DNA from: Oscillospiraceae bacterium
GTDB lineage: Bacteria > Bacillota > Clostridia > Oscillospirales > CAG-272
Assembly: GCA_015064505.1 (NCBI GenBank)
Contig: SVSB01000029.1
Span: 1-35,735 of the forward strand
Direction of reading: 5' to 3'
Length of the DNA stretch: 35,735 bases
Shown: positions 1 to 8,326 of the stretch, in pieces
How positions within the stretch are numbered: position 1 is the first letter of the stretch
Layout: every line of letters begins with the position of its first letter
Made by a program: the position numbers and the translations under genes
The notes under the pieces: generated by a model
Told to the model about the DNA's origin: nothing
The model's database searches: none
Seen by the model: only the letters and a program-made list of their open reading frames with translations

Positions 1-59
1 ATTATTGTCTTTATAAACGGGACAGTACAAGGGTATATGACGTTTATAAAGACAATAAT
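1..59. repeat. Perfect 19-bp inverted repeat with 21-nt spacer
   Basis: Bases 1-19 and 41-59 are exact reverse complements, separated by a 21-nt spacer, and the repeat may continue upstream of the window. The arms carry ATTATTGTC / GACAATAAT, and a further related half-site (CAATAATTGT) lies at 74-83. It lies about 110 bases upstream of the acetaldehyde dehydrogenase start. It could be an operator, an RNA hairpin of the leader, or a terminator-like structure of an upstream gene. There is no T-run directly after the right arm, which argues against a plain terminator. Confidence 0.75.
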
Positions 60-85
60 TGCATAGTGATAGTCAATAATTGTTC

Positions 86-114
86 TTTTGTCTCCTGAGT
101 TTTTACTGTAGAAT
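86..114 (+). promoter_or_regulatory. Weak candidate promoter for the aldehyde dehydrogenase operon
   Basis: A TAGAAT -10-like hexamer at 109-114 lies 17 bases after a poor TTTTGT -35-like hexamer at 86-91. The match is weak and other placements are possible. The following gene has a clear AGGAGG ribosome site at about 159-164. Confidence 0.3.
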
Positions 115-168
115 ATATACAAAGAAATAAATAATCGCAAAAATTGCGTTTAAGTACAGGAGGACAAA

Positions 169-1050
169 ATGGATAAGAAGATACCCGTAGCCATTATCGG
201 CCCCGGCAATATCGGCCTTGACCTGATGAAGAAGATCATCAAGCGAAGCAAGAATATGGAGCTTAAGCTGATGGTCGGTAACGAAGGCTCCAAGCATCTG
301 CACGTTGCGGAGGAGGCAGGCATTCCCACCACCAATCAGGGAATCGACGAGCTTATTAAGCACAAGGACATCAAGATAGTGTTTGACGCTACTCTTGCAA
401 GCGCACACATGGTTCACGCACCCAAGCTTAAGGAGGCGGGCATGATCGCCATCGACCTTACCCCTGCGGCTGTGGGACCCTACGTATGCCCTCCCGTTAA
501 CCTTCAGGAGTATAAGAACGAGCCCAACCTGAACCTTATTACCTGCGGCGGTCAGGCTACCATTCCGATAGTATACGCCCTTAGCACCGTATGCAACGTT
601 GAGTACGCGGAGATCGTTGCCTGCATCGCACGCGAGAGCGCAGGCCCCGGAACCCGTGACAGCATAGACGAGTTCACCATCACCACCGCAAGAGCTCTCC
701 GCGAGGTGGGCAGAGCAAAGAAATCAAAGGCGATCATTCTGCTCAACCCCTCCAAGCCTCCCATTATGATGAGCAACACCATCTACTGCCTTGTTGACGA
801 TCCCGACGAGGAGAAGATCACCAAGGCCGTAAACGATATGGTCGCAAGGGTACAGCAGTACGTTCCCGGTTACCGCCTCAAGATACCGCCTACCATCGAC
901 GGCAACAAGGTGACCACCATGATCGAGATAGAGGGCGCAGGCGACCACCTTCCCAAGTACAGCGGAAACCTGGATATAGAGACCAGTGCCGCTCTTGCAG
1001 TTGGAGAGGGAATTGCGGAAGCGCTTCTTAAGGAAGGAGGAGCAAACTGA
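169..1050 (+). CDS. mhpF: Acetaldehyde dehydrogenase (acylating)
   Basis: This is a 293-residue protein of the MhpF/DmpF family, which oxidises acetaldehyde (or propanal) with NAD+ and CoA to the acyl-CoA. It shows an N-terminal Rossmann motif (AIIGPGNIG), the catalytic cysteine in ITCGGQAT (about Cys126), and the [15 protein letters not shown] block typical of the family. Length matches the family (about 300 residues). The start is set by a strong AGGAGG site a few bases upstream. Its stop overlaps the aldolase start (TGATG), so the two are translationally coupled. In the known family the two proteins form a complex that channels acetaldehyde. No aromatic meta-cleavage genes are present here, so the aldehyde source is not evident from the window; the glycyl radical enzyme downstream is one possible source. 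Confidence 0.93.
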   Translation: MDKKIPVAIIGPGNIGLDLMKKIIKRSKNMELKLMVGNEGSKHLHVAEEAGIPTTNQGIDELIKHKDIKIVFDATLASAHMVHAPKLKEAGMIAIDLTPAAVGPYVCPPVNLQEYKNEPNLNLITCGGQATIPIVYALSTVCNVEYAEIVACIARESAGPGTRDSIDEFTITTARALREVGRAKKSKAIILLNPSKPPIMMSNTIYCLVDDPDEEKITKAVNDMVARVQQYVPGYRLKIPPTIDGNKVTTMIEIEGAGDHLPKYSGNLDIETSAALAVGEGIAEALLKEGGAN

Positions 1051-2066
1051 TGAAGAAGATAAATATAGTTGACCTTACCCTGCGCGACGGCTCCCACGCA
1101 ATGAGCCACCAGTTCACCGCACAGCAGATGGCTGATCTTGCGGCGCAGATAGATACCATCGGAGTTGATTACATAGAGTTCGGCCACGGCAACGGCGTGG
1201 GCGGTTCCTCCATCCAGTACGGCTTTGGCGCCGCTACCGACGAGGAGTATATGAAGGCGGTTAATCCCGTAGTACATAACGCAAAGCTCTGCGTTATTAC
1301 CCTTCCCGGTATCGGAACCAGATACGATCTTAAGATGGCTGTGGAGAACGGTGTCAGCGTTGCAAGATTTGCAACCCAGATGTCCGAGTGCGATATCGCA
1401 CGTCAGCACATCGGTATGGCAAAGGAAATGGGCCTTACCCCTTGGGCGGTACTTCCTCTTGCCAAGTTCCTCTCCGTTGAGGAAACCATATTCTACGCGC
1501 AACAGTCCGAAAAGCTGGGTGCCGAGGTAATATACCTTCTGGACGGCGGCGGATCCGCCCTTCCCGAGGAGGTATACGAGCGCGTATTCGAGGTATGCAA
1601 GCGAGTTGACGTGCCCATCGGCTTCCACGCCCACAACAATATGCAGCTTGCGGTTGCAAACTCCCTTGCCGCAGTTGACGCGGGCTGTACCTATATCGAC
1701 GCCTGCCTCAAGGGCTTTGGCGCAGGTGCGGGCAACTGTCCCATCGAGCCCTTCGTTCTCGCTCTTGAGAGAAAGGGCTATAAGACTAACGTAGACCTTT
1801 ACAAGGCTATGGACGTGGGCGATAAGTACCTTAAGCCCATTATGCCCAGACCCCAGGAGCTTACAAGCGACCAGATCATGCTTGGCTACGGCGTTTACTC
1901 CAGCTTCCTGCTCTTTGCAAGACGCGCGGGAGAAAAGTACGGCGTAGACCCCAGAGATATCATCAAGACCATCGGCCTCCGCGGATGCACCGAGGGTCAG
2001 GAGCAGATCTGTATCGAGGTTGCCTACGAGCTTGCGCAAAAGAAAAAGGCACAGGAAACAGTTTAA
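1050..2066 (+). CDS. mhpE: 4-hydroxy-2-oxovalerate aldolase
   Basis: This 338-residue protein belongs to the MhpE/DmpG (HMGL-like TIM barrel) family, which cleaves 4-hydroxy-2-oxovalerate to pyruvate and acetaldehyde using a divalent metal. Visible family marks are the N-terminal VDLTLRDGSHAMSHQF segment with the catalytic Arg-Asp, the metal-binding GFHAHNN motif, and the CLKGFGAGAGNCPIEPF segment. It overlaps the upstream acylating dehydrogenase by one base, as expected for the channelling pair. It is followed by an intrinsic terminator, so the pair is probably its own transcription unit. The hydratase that normally precedes it in catechol pathways is absent, so its physiological role here (degradation, or aldol synthesis in reverse) is open. 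Confidence 0.93.
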   Translation: MKKINIVDLTLRDGSHAMSHQFTAQQMADLAAQIDTIGVDYIEFGHGNGVGGSSIQYGFGAATDEEYMKAVNPVVHNAKLCVITLPGIGTRYDLKMAVENGVSVARFATQMSECDIARQHIGMAKEMGLTPWAVLPLAKFLSVEETIFYAQQSEKLGAEVIYLLDGGGSALPEEVYERVFEVCKRVDVPIGFHAHNNMQLAVANSLAAVDAGCTYIDACLKGFGAGAGNCPIEPFVLALERKGYKTNVDLYKAMDVGDKYLKPIMPRPQELTSDQIMLGYGVYSSFLLFARRAGEKYGVDPRDIIKTIGLRGCTEGQEQICIEVAYELAQKKKAQETV

Positions 2067-2074
2067 TATAAGAA

Positions 2075-2112
2075 AAAAGGGGTAACGGCATAGAACGTTT
2101 ACCCCTTTTCGT
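2075..2112 (+). terminator. Intrinsic terminator after the aldolase
   Basis: The arms AAAAGGGGTAACG (2075-2087) and CGTTTACCCCTTTT (2096-2109) pair with one bulge and run into a T-rich tract. It separates the aldolase from the glycyl radical enzyme gene. Confidence 0.8.
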
Positions 2113-2159
2113 CCTTTTTAAAATGACCGCACAAAACGGTTTTACAGAGCGTGTTTATT

Positions 2160-4499
2160 ATGATGACTGAAAGAATAAAAAATTTAAAAGATTTTATATG
2201 CTCCTTTCCGCCGGAGGTTTTTTCCGTGCGTGCGGAGATAATCACCGAAAGCTATAAAAGAACGGAGGGTATGCCCTACGTTCTGCGCCGTGCCATTGCC
2301 TTCAAGGATATTATGGAGGGCATAGATATCCACATAGGAGATAACGAAATGATTGTGGGCGCCCTCAGCGGCAAGGCTCGCGGCTGTCAGGTATTCCCCG
2401 AGTACGATATGACCTTCGTAATCAACGAGATGGACGGTCTTGCACAAAGAAATACCGACAGATTCGTGATCTCCGAGGAAGCAAAGGCAAAGCTCAGGGA
2501 GATATATCCCTATTGGCAGGATAAGACGGTTGCGTATTACGCATCCCTTGAAATGACGCAAGAACAGAAGGATGCCGCCGCATCCCTCGTTTATATCCTT
2601 ACCTCCATGCGCTCGGGAGTCGGGCATCTGGTAATAGATTACCGCACCTTCCTTACCCGCGGCGTTAAGGGTATCCTTGAGGACGTAAAAGCAAACCGCA
2701 CGGAGGAAAACGCCGATTATTACGATGCCCTTGATATAACTCTCAACGCGGTCTGCGATTACGCAAAAAGATACGCGGCTCTTGCGGAAAGCCTTCTTGA
2801 AAAGGAAGAAAACGAAGAGCGCAGAGGGGAGCTTGCGGAGATAGCAAGAGTGCTGAAGAAGGTCCCCTACGAGCCTGCGGACAGCTTCTTTGAGGCGGTG
2901 CAGTCCTTCTGGATCATTCACCTTGCCCTGCACCTTGAGTCAAGCGGGCACAGTATGTCCCCCGGACGCTTTGACCAATATATGTATCCGTTCTATGAAA
3001 AGGATCTTCAGCGAGGACTTACGAGGGAGCAGCTGGAGGAGACCCTCCACTTCCTGTGGCTTAAGTTCTTTGAGATAAACAAGATAAGGGATAAGGTAAG
3101 CACCGTTGCCTTCGGCGGCTATCCTATGTTCCAGAATCTTATCGTCGGCGGTATAGACGAGGACGGACGGGAGGTAGTAAACGATCTTTCCTACCTGTGC
3201 CTTGAGGCAACGCGCCAGATAGCTCTGCCCCAGCCCTCTCTTTCTATCCGTTGGAACGAAAAGTCCGATAAAAAGTTTTTGCTGGCGGCCCTTGATACGG
3301 TACGTATCGGCGGCGGTATGCCCGCAATGTTCAACGATAAGACCCTTATCGGAAATATGCTTGCAATGGGTTATACCCAAAAGGAAGCAAACGACTACTG
3401 CATCGTTGGCTGCTCGGAAACCACGGGAAGCGGAAACGTGGAGCCTTGGCTCACGGGAGGATTTCTCAACGTTGCAAAGGTTCTGGAGCTTACCATATTC
3501 AACGGCTTTGACCCCGTTTCCCGCAGGGAGTTCCCCTTCAAGACGGGTAACGTGGAGGATATGAGCTTTGAGGAGTTCTACGGGGCGTTCAAGACTCAAC
3601 TTGCTTACTATCTCCGTTTGCACGTAAAGGGCGACGATATTCTTGACGCTATCCACGGCAAATACGTACCCACCCCCTTTACCTCTGCGTTCCTTAAGGG
3701 ATGCATCGAAAAGGGAAGAGATAATCTTAACGGCGGCGCAAAGTATAATTCCACTACTCTGCAGATGGTTGCGGTGCCAAATGTTATAGACGCTATCATA
3801 GCCGTAAAAAAATTCGTGTACGAGGAAAAGACCGTTTCCTTTGCCCGTCTTAAGGAAGCGCTTCTCAGTAATTTTGAGGGCGAGGAGTATCTGCGCAATC
3901 TGCTGAAGAACAAATCAGTAAAATACGGCAACGACGACGACAGAGTTGACCTTATCGGCAAGGATCTGGTGGATTTCCTTTACGATGAGGTAAATAAGTA
4001 CGAAAGTCCCCGCGGCGGAAAATACCGTCTTGCCCTTTACACCATTGCTTCAAACGTGCTGTTTGCAAAGCACACGGGCGCAACTCCGGACGGAAGAAAG
4101 GCCTTTGATAATCTTGCGGACGGCGGCGTTTCCGCAGGGCACGGCAGGGATAAGCTGGGCGCAACGGCGCTTCTTAATTCCGTCGTAAAGCTTACTCCCT
4201 CAAAGATGCTTGGCTCCAGCCTGCTGAATCTTCGTCTTACTCCCAATTTCCTTACCGATGAAAATAAGGAAAAGATCGCGGATCTGGTGCGCACCTACTT
4301 CAAGCACGGCGGTCAGCACATTCAGTTTAACGTTTTTGACGAGAACGTTCTGCGCGATGCCCAGAAGAATCCCGAAAAATACCCCACTCTGATGGTGCGC
4401 GTTGCAGGCTTCTCCGTGCTCTTCACCACCATAGAGAAGGCACTGCAGGATGACATCATAGAAAGAACCTGTCAGGAATCGGGTGGCGGAAAATGGTAA
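2160..4499 (+). CDS. Glycyl radical enzyme (PFL/dehydratase superfamily)
   Basis: This is a glycyl radical enzyme of about 779 residues. The C-terminal radical loop RVAGFS places the radical glycine near residue 750. The active-site loop is YCIVGCSETTGSGN, with the thiyl cysteine near residue 418 followed by the C-x-E pattern seen in dehydratase/C-N lyase members. Pyruvate formate-lyase itself has a Cys-Cys pair instead. The residue after the Glu is Thr, where diol dehydratase and choline lyase normally have Pro, so the substrate class cannot be assigned. The protein is cytoplasmic. An in-frame GTG at 2151 is possible, but the ATGs at 2160/2163 are preferred; no strong ribosome site distinguishes them. 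The activase gene overlaps its stop. The neighbouring acylating acetaldehyde dehydrogenase would fit an aldehyde-producing reaction, which is an inference. Confidence 0.9.
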   Translation: MMTERIKNLKDFICSFPPEVFSVRAEIITESYKRTEGMPYVLRRAIAFKDIMEGIDIHIGDNEMIVGALSGKARGCQVFPEYDMTFVINEMDGLAQRNTDRFVISEEAKAKLREIYPYWQDKTVAYYASLEMTQEQKDAAASLVYILTSMRSGVGHLVIDYRTFLTRGVKGILEDVKANRTEENADYYDALDITLNAVCDYAKRYAALAESLLEKEENEERRGELAEIARVLKKVPYEPADSFFEAVQSFWIIHLALHLESSGHSMSPGRFDQYMYPFYEKDLQRGLTREQLEETLHFLWLKFFEINKIRDKVSTVAFGGYPMFQNLIVGGIDEDGREVVNDLSYLCLEATRQIALPQPSLSIRWNEKSDKKFLLAALDTVRIGGGMPAMFNDKTLIGNMLAMGYTQKEANDYCIVGCSETTGSGNVEPWLTGGFLNVAKVLELTIFNGFDPVSRREFPFKTGNVEDMSFEEFYGAFKTQLAYYLRLHVKGDDILDAIHGKYVPTPFTSAFLKGCIEKGRDNLNGGAKYNSTTLQMVAVPNVIDAIIAVKKFVYEEKTVSFARLKEALLSNFEGEEYLRNLLKNKSVKYGNDDDRVDLIGKDLVDFLYDEVNKYESPRGGKYRLALYTIASNVLFAKHTGATPDGRKAFDNLADGGVSAGHGRDKLGATALLNSVVKLTPSKMLGSSLLNLRLTPNFLTDENKEKIADLVRTYFKHGGQHIQFNVFDENVLRDAQKNPEKYPTLMVRVAGFSVLFTTIEKALQDDIIERTCQESGGGKW

Positions 4500-5407
4500 A
4501 GGAATTAACTGCAAATATATTTGATATCCAGCGCTTCTGCCTCTTTGACGGTGACGGTATCCGCACCACGGTATTTTTTAAGGGTTGCCCCTTGCGCTGT
4601 GATTGGTGCTGTAACCCCGAGAGCCAGAGCTTCAGGCCGCAGCTGCTTATAAAGCCCTTTGACGGCTGTGCAGAGTGCCTTAAATGCATTGAAAGCTGCG
4701 AGCGCGGCGTGCTTTCCTTTGAAAAGGGCAGAATAGTTGCAAACGAGGAAAAATGCGGATACTGCGCTCATTGTGAAAGCCTTTGCGCCTTTGATAAAAT
4801 AAAGGTGGCAGGGAAGGAGTACACCGTTGACGAGGTAATGGAAATTATCCTTAAGGATAAGGATTATTACGACGATTCGAAGGGCGGTGTGACACTTTCG
4901 GGCGGTGAGGTCACCGCACACGGAGAGTTCGTTTCGGCGCTTATGGACCGCCTTGCCGAGGAAAATATCAGCGTGATGATAGAGACCTGCGGCTATGCGG
5001 AGAGCAAAGCCTTTGAAATGATAGCAAAGAAGGCAAAGCGCGTGTATTTCGACGTGAAGCTCATAGACGGCGCAGAGCACGAAAAATACACGGGCAAGGA
5101 TAATTCTATTATCCTTGAAAACCTTAAGCGCGCCGCATCCGTTACAGAGACGGTTATTCGCGTGCCTCTTATCCCCGGTATAAATATGAACGGCGAATTC
5201 TACCGCGCTCTCGGAGAGCTTGCGGAGAAAGTTCCCGTAAAGGCAGTGGAGCTGCTTCCTTATCACCGACTGGGTGTTGCCAAATATACGGAGCTTGGCA
5301 GGGAGTATTCTCTTGCGGAGCTTCGCCCCGCCGCCCGCAAGGAAAACCTTGAGGCGATGGCAGAAATAAAAAAATACACCTCAAAGCCTGTTACCTTCAG
5401 GCAGTAA
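4493..5407 (+). CDS. Glycyl radical enzyme activase (radical SAM)
   Basis: This 304-residue radical SAM activase would install the glycyl radical on the enzyme encoded just upstream. The SAM-cluster motif is GCPLRCDWCCNPE, with cysteines 32, 36 and 39. It is followed by a ferredoxin-like insert with two four-cysteine sets (Cys59/62/65/69 and Cys88/91/94/98), as in activases of the dehydratase and decarboxylase type and unlike the short PFL activase. The segment GVTLSGGEVTAHGEF is the usual GGE block. Its ATG lies inside the last codons of the glycyl radical enzyme (ATGGTAA), so the two are translationally coupled and almost certainly partners. Confidence 0.93.
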   Translation: MVKELTANIFDIQRFCLFDGDGIRTTVFFKGCPLRCDWCCNPESQSFRPQLLIKPFDGCAECLKCIESCERGVLSFEKGRIVANEEKCGYCAHCESLCAFDKIKVAGKEYTVDEVMEIILKDKDYYDDSKGGVTLSGGEVTAHGEFVSALMDRLAEENISVMIETCGYAESKAFEMIAKKAKRVYFDVKLIDGAEHEKYTGKDNSIILENLKRAASVTETVIRVPLIPGINMNGEFYRALGELAEKVPVKAVELLPYHRLGVAKYTELGREYSLAELRPAARKENLEAMAEIKKYTSKPVTFRQ

Positions 5408-5414
5408 GGAAATT

Positions 5415-8264
5415 ATGAAAAGAGTTATCAGCATTATGCTTGCAATGATGATGTGCCTCGGCGCACTTGCCTCCTGCGGAGGCACTCCCGCAGTTACGGA
5501 TCCCGTCACCGACACACCCGCAACGGACGCACCTGCAACGGATGCACCCGCAACGGATGCTCCCGCAACGGACGCACCCGCAACGGATGCTCCCGCAACG
5601 GACGCACCCGCAACGGATGCTCCCGCCACGGAGCCCGTAACCGAGCCTGTGCCCATGCTTCCCACGGAATTCGACGAAGATAGCATCGTTCTTTCCTTCG
5701 GCGCTATCTCCGACGTGCACGTTGCCGTAAGCCCCCAGGTAAATAAATCCAAGTTCACTACCGCGCTCAACACCCTCCTTGATTTTGCAAAAGCGGACGA
5801 TGCAGACGGACTTGACGCAGTCGTTATTGCGGGCGATATGATAAGCAACAACTCCAAGGGCGATAAGACCGCAAATTTGGAAATGACTGCATTTGCTAAA
5901 ATTGTCAAGGATTTTGCAAATTCTTCCTTTGGCTCCAACGTGCTTGTTGCCGTAGGTAACCACGATACAAGAAGCGAGCTATCCAAGCTTCCTTCCATTC
6001 GCGATACGTACCTCGGCGAGGAATATTTTGCAATGGACGTGGAAAACGATCTTGCAAAGGGATATCGCCACGCGGTGATAAACGACTATCATTTCATAAT
6101 TGCCGAGCCGCTTACCTCTCCTTACGGAGAGTTTGACGAGGACGTGCTTGACTGGATCGACAAGACTCTTGCGGAGATCACTGCCGCAGATCCCGATAGG
6201 TACGTATTTTTCGTAACTCACCCCACCGTGGCAAACACCGTTTACGGCAGTGAGGATGATTTCGAGCCCGGCCACAACAGATGGCGCTCCACCAATCTCG
6301 GTGCGGTGCTTGAAAAGTATCCGCAGGTCATATCCTTCAGCGGGCACACGCATTCCCCCATATTTGACGAGCGCTGCATAATGCAGACGGGCTTTACGGC
6401 AGTAAACACCGGCTCTACCGCAAACACCGCGTTTGAGCTTGATAAGTACGAAAATATGGTGGAAAACACCCTGCCCGTTATGGACAACGCCGACGTTTCT
6501 ACCGGACTTATGGTTCAGGCAGATGCAAACGGCAACGTAAAGATCACACGTATTATGTTCTCTCAGAACGCAGAGATAAAGGAAGCGTGGTATCTTGAGC
6601 ATCCTCAGACGGACGGTGCACATCTTGAGACTTACACTCGCGACAGACGCGAGGACGAAAACAAGGCGCCCGCTCTTGAGGGCGAGATAACCGTTAAGGT
6701 TGAAAGCGGAAAGGTAAAGCTTTCCTTCCCCGCGGGTACGGATGATGATTTCGTACATCACTACACCTTCACCGTAAAGGACGCAAGCGGCAAGCAGGTA
6801 AAGGAGATTTTTGCACTTACCGATTTCTTCTGCGTTACCGATGCTTCCAAGATGCTGAAGACCTTTACGTATGATATCGCGCTCGGTAAGGGCAGCTACA
6901 CCGTTGATATAAAGGCTGTCGACTGCTGGGATGCGGAAAGCGGAACTATATCGGCGAGTTTTGAGGTGACAGAACCCATGACAGAACCCGTAACAGAACC
7001 CGTGACCGATCCCACAATAGAGCCCGATGACTCGACTGATGCTACCTTGGCTGTTTTTGATCCCTCTGTTATCGTTGAGGATATCACCGTTATAACCGGA
7101 GATCAGAAGGGTGTTTCTCTTGAGGGGATGAAGGGTATTTCCTCTCTTGCCGCGCATGCAAACAAGAGCGCAGACAAGATCTCCGTTAGCGTTGAGGAGG
7201 ATGACGGCGAGAAGCTTGTAAGATTTACAAACGAAGGTGAGTATACCTACAGCCAGCTTTACATCAATCTTGCGGACAGCGTATTCACCGCGGGCGCGGA
7301 CTACAGCTTCAAGCTTACATTCAGGCTTAATAACGGATATGCTTGCACCGACTCAAAGGGCAGAGCGGTTATTGCCCGTCTTGTAGACGGTAAGCAACGC
7401 GATTTCACCGTCGTTTCCGCAGATGAGCTTTCCTCAAAGGACTTCTCCGAGTGGACCACGGTTGAGTTTGGTATCACGGCTGAGAATGCTCCCACCGTTT
7501 TGAGAATTATAATCTTTGCAAACCCCGGCGATCATATTGATATCAAGCGCCTTGAGATATACGGCGACGTTCTCTCCGCAGAGCCTATTACCGATCCCGT
7601 TGTTCCCGATGCCGATGCAATCAAGATCGCTTGTCTTGGTGACAGCCTTACCGCAGGTGTCGGCGTGCCCTCCGAGCAAAGAGCGGCGCTTTCATATCCC
7701 GGTCAGCTCCAAGCCTTGCTTGGAAGCAAATATAACGTTCTTAATTGCGGACGCTCGGGTGCAACCGTTCTGACAAACTTCAGCAAATACTTTAACGGCG
7801 GTACGAACGCATATCACTACGGAAGCGTTCAGAAATTTAAGGATGCAAAGGATTTTGCCCCCGACGTTGCGATTATTATGCTTGGTACCAACGATGGTCC
7901 CAGATATCTTGACAAAGCGCAGGGCGACCCCCAAAAGGAAGCGGAGTATAAGGCGGAATTCATAAACGAGCTTACAGGCTACGGCAAGGCAATGGAGACC
8001 GCCAACCCCAACGTTAAGGTTTACCTTATGCTTTGCCCGCCTTACGAGAAAAGTGCAGATAAAAACAAGAATCTCGTAGAGAACATTCACCCCATCATCC
8101 GTGAGGTAGCGGAAAACAACGGCTGGACGGTTATTGACGCCTACTCTCCCATCAGTGAGGCGAATAATAACGGAGCGGCAATTTACTCCGACGGACTTCA
8201 CTTTGTAAAAGAGGGCTACGCTATTATCGCAAAAACCGTGGCGGAGGCGCTCGGACTTAAATAA
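5415..8264 (+). CDS. Lipoprotein with metallophosphoesterase and SGNH hydrolase domains
   Basis: This 949-residue exported lipoprotein has a signal peptide with lipobox LASC (Cys21), then a Thr/Pro/Ala/Asp linker made of repeated ATDAP units (about residues 30-75). A calcineurin-like phosphoesterase follows (about 90-350), with SDVH, GDMIS, GNHD, a THP histidine and GHTHS as metal ligands. A beta-rich region and a second linker of TEPV/TDP repeats (about 518-540) come next, then a carbohydrate-binding-like beta domain (about 550-730). A C-terminal SGNH/GDSL hydrolase ends the protein, with GDSLTAG, a GTND block and DGLHF (Asp/His). It starts seven bases after the activase stop, so it is probably cotranscribed, though functional linkage is unclear. 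The substrate is unknown; a cell-surface phosphoester plus acyl-ester target is plausible. A strong terminator follows. Confidence 0.88.
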   Translation: MKRVISIMLAMMMCLGALASCGGTPAVTDPVTDTPATDAPATDAPATDAPATDAPATDAPATDAPATDAPATEPVTEPVPMLPTEFDEDSIVLSFGAISDVHVAVSPQVNKSKFTTALNTLLDFAKADDADGLDAVVIAGDMISNNSKGDKTANLEMTAFAKIVKDFANSSFGSNVLVAVGNHDTRSELSKLPSIRDTYLGEEYFAMDVENDLAKGYRHAVINDYHFIIAEPLTSPYGEFDEDVLDWIDKTLAEITAADPDRYVFFVTHPTVANTVYGSEDDFEPGHNRWRSTNLGAVLEKYPQVISFSGHTHSPIFDERCIMQTGFTAVNTGSTANTAFELDKYENMVENTLPVMDNADVSTGLMVQADANGNVKITRIMFSQNAEIKEAWYLEHPQTDGAHLETYTRDRREDENKAPALEGEITVKVESGKVKLSFPAGTDDDFVHHYTFTVKDASGKQVKEIFALTDFFCVTDASKMLKTFTYDIALGKGSYTVDIKAVDCWDAESGTISASFEVTEPMTEPVTEPVTDPTIEPDDSTDATLAVFDPSVIVEDITVITGDQKGVSLEGMKGISSLAAHANKSADKISVSVEEDDGEKLVRFTNEGEYTYSQLYINLADSVFTAGADYSFKLTFRLNNGYACTDSKGRAVIARLVDGKQRDFTVVSADELSSKDFSEWTTVEFGITAENAPTVLRIIIFANPGDHIDIKRLEIYGDVLSAEPITDPVVPDADAIKIACLGDSLTAGVGVPSEQRAALSYPGQLQALLGSKYNVLNCGRSGATVLTNFSKYFNGGTNAYHYGSVQKFKDAKDFAPDVAIIMLGTNDGPRYLDKAQGDPQKEAEYKAEFINELTGYGKAMETANPNVKVYLMLCPPYEKSADKNKNLVENIHPIIREVAENNGWTVIDAYSPISEANNNGAAIYSDGLHFVKEGYAIIAKTVAEALGLK
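5520..5639 (+). repeat. In-frame 15-bp tandem repeat coding a Thr/Pro/Ala/Asp linker
   Basis: About seven near-perfect copies of the 15-bp unit GCAACGGAYGCWCCC run from 5520 to 5624, with a degenerate eighth copy to 5639. The unit length keeps frame and encodes repeated ATDAP. The third-base variants alternate in a higher-order pattern. It acts as a flexible linker between the lipid anchor and the enzyme domain, and copy number could vary between strains. Confidence 0.9.
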
Positions 8265-8277
8265 AGCAAAGCAAACA

Positions 8278-8318
8278 GAAAGGATGTAAAGAACGACGTT
8301 CTTTACATCCTTTTTTTC
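8278..8318 (+). terminator. Intrinsic terminator between convergent genes
   Basis: A perfect 14-bp stem (AGGATGTAAAGAAC at 8281-8294, complement at 8298-8311) with a 3-nt loop is followed by a T-run. It ends the lipoprotein gene. The weaker T-run on the other strand may also serve the convergent epimerase gene. Confidence 0.88.
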
Positions 8319-8326
8319 GGTTAAGC

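Noticed and set aside
870..2039. Long minus-strand open frame (389 codons) over the dehydrogenase/aldolase genes
   Set aside because: It is a shadow of two well-recognised plus-strand genes; the product resembles nothing and has no ribosome site.
5520..5639. Tandem repeats considered as a CRISPR array
   Set aside because: The 15-bp units are contiguous without spacers and encode an in-frame linker.
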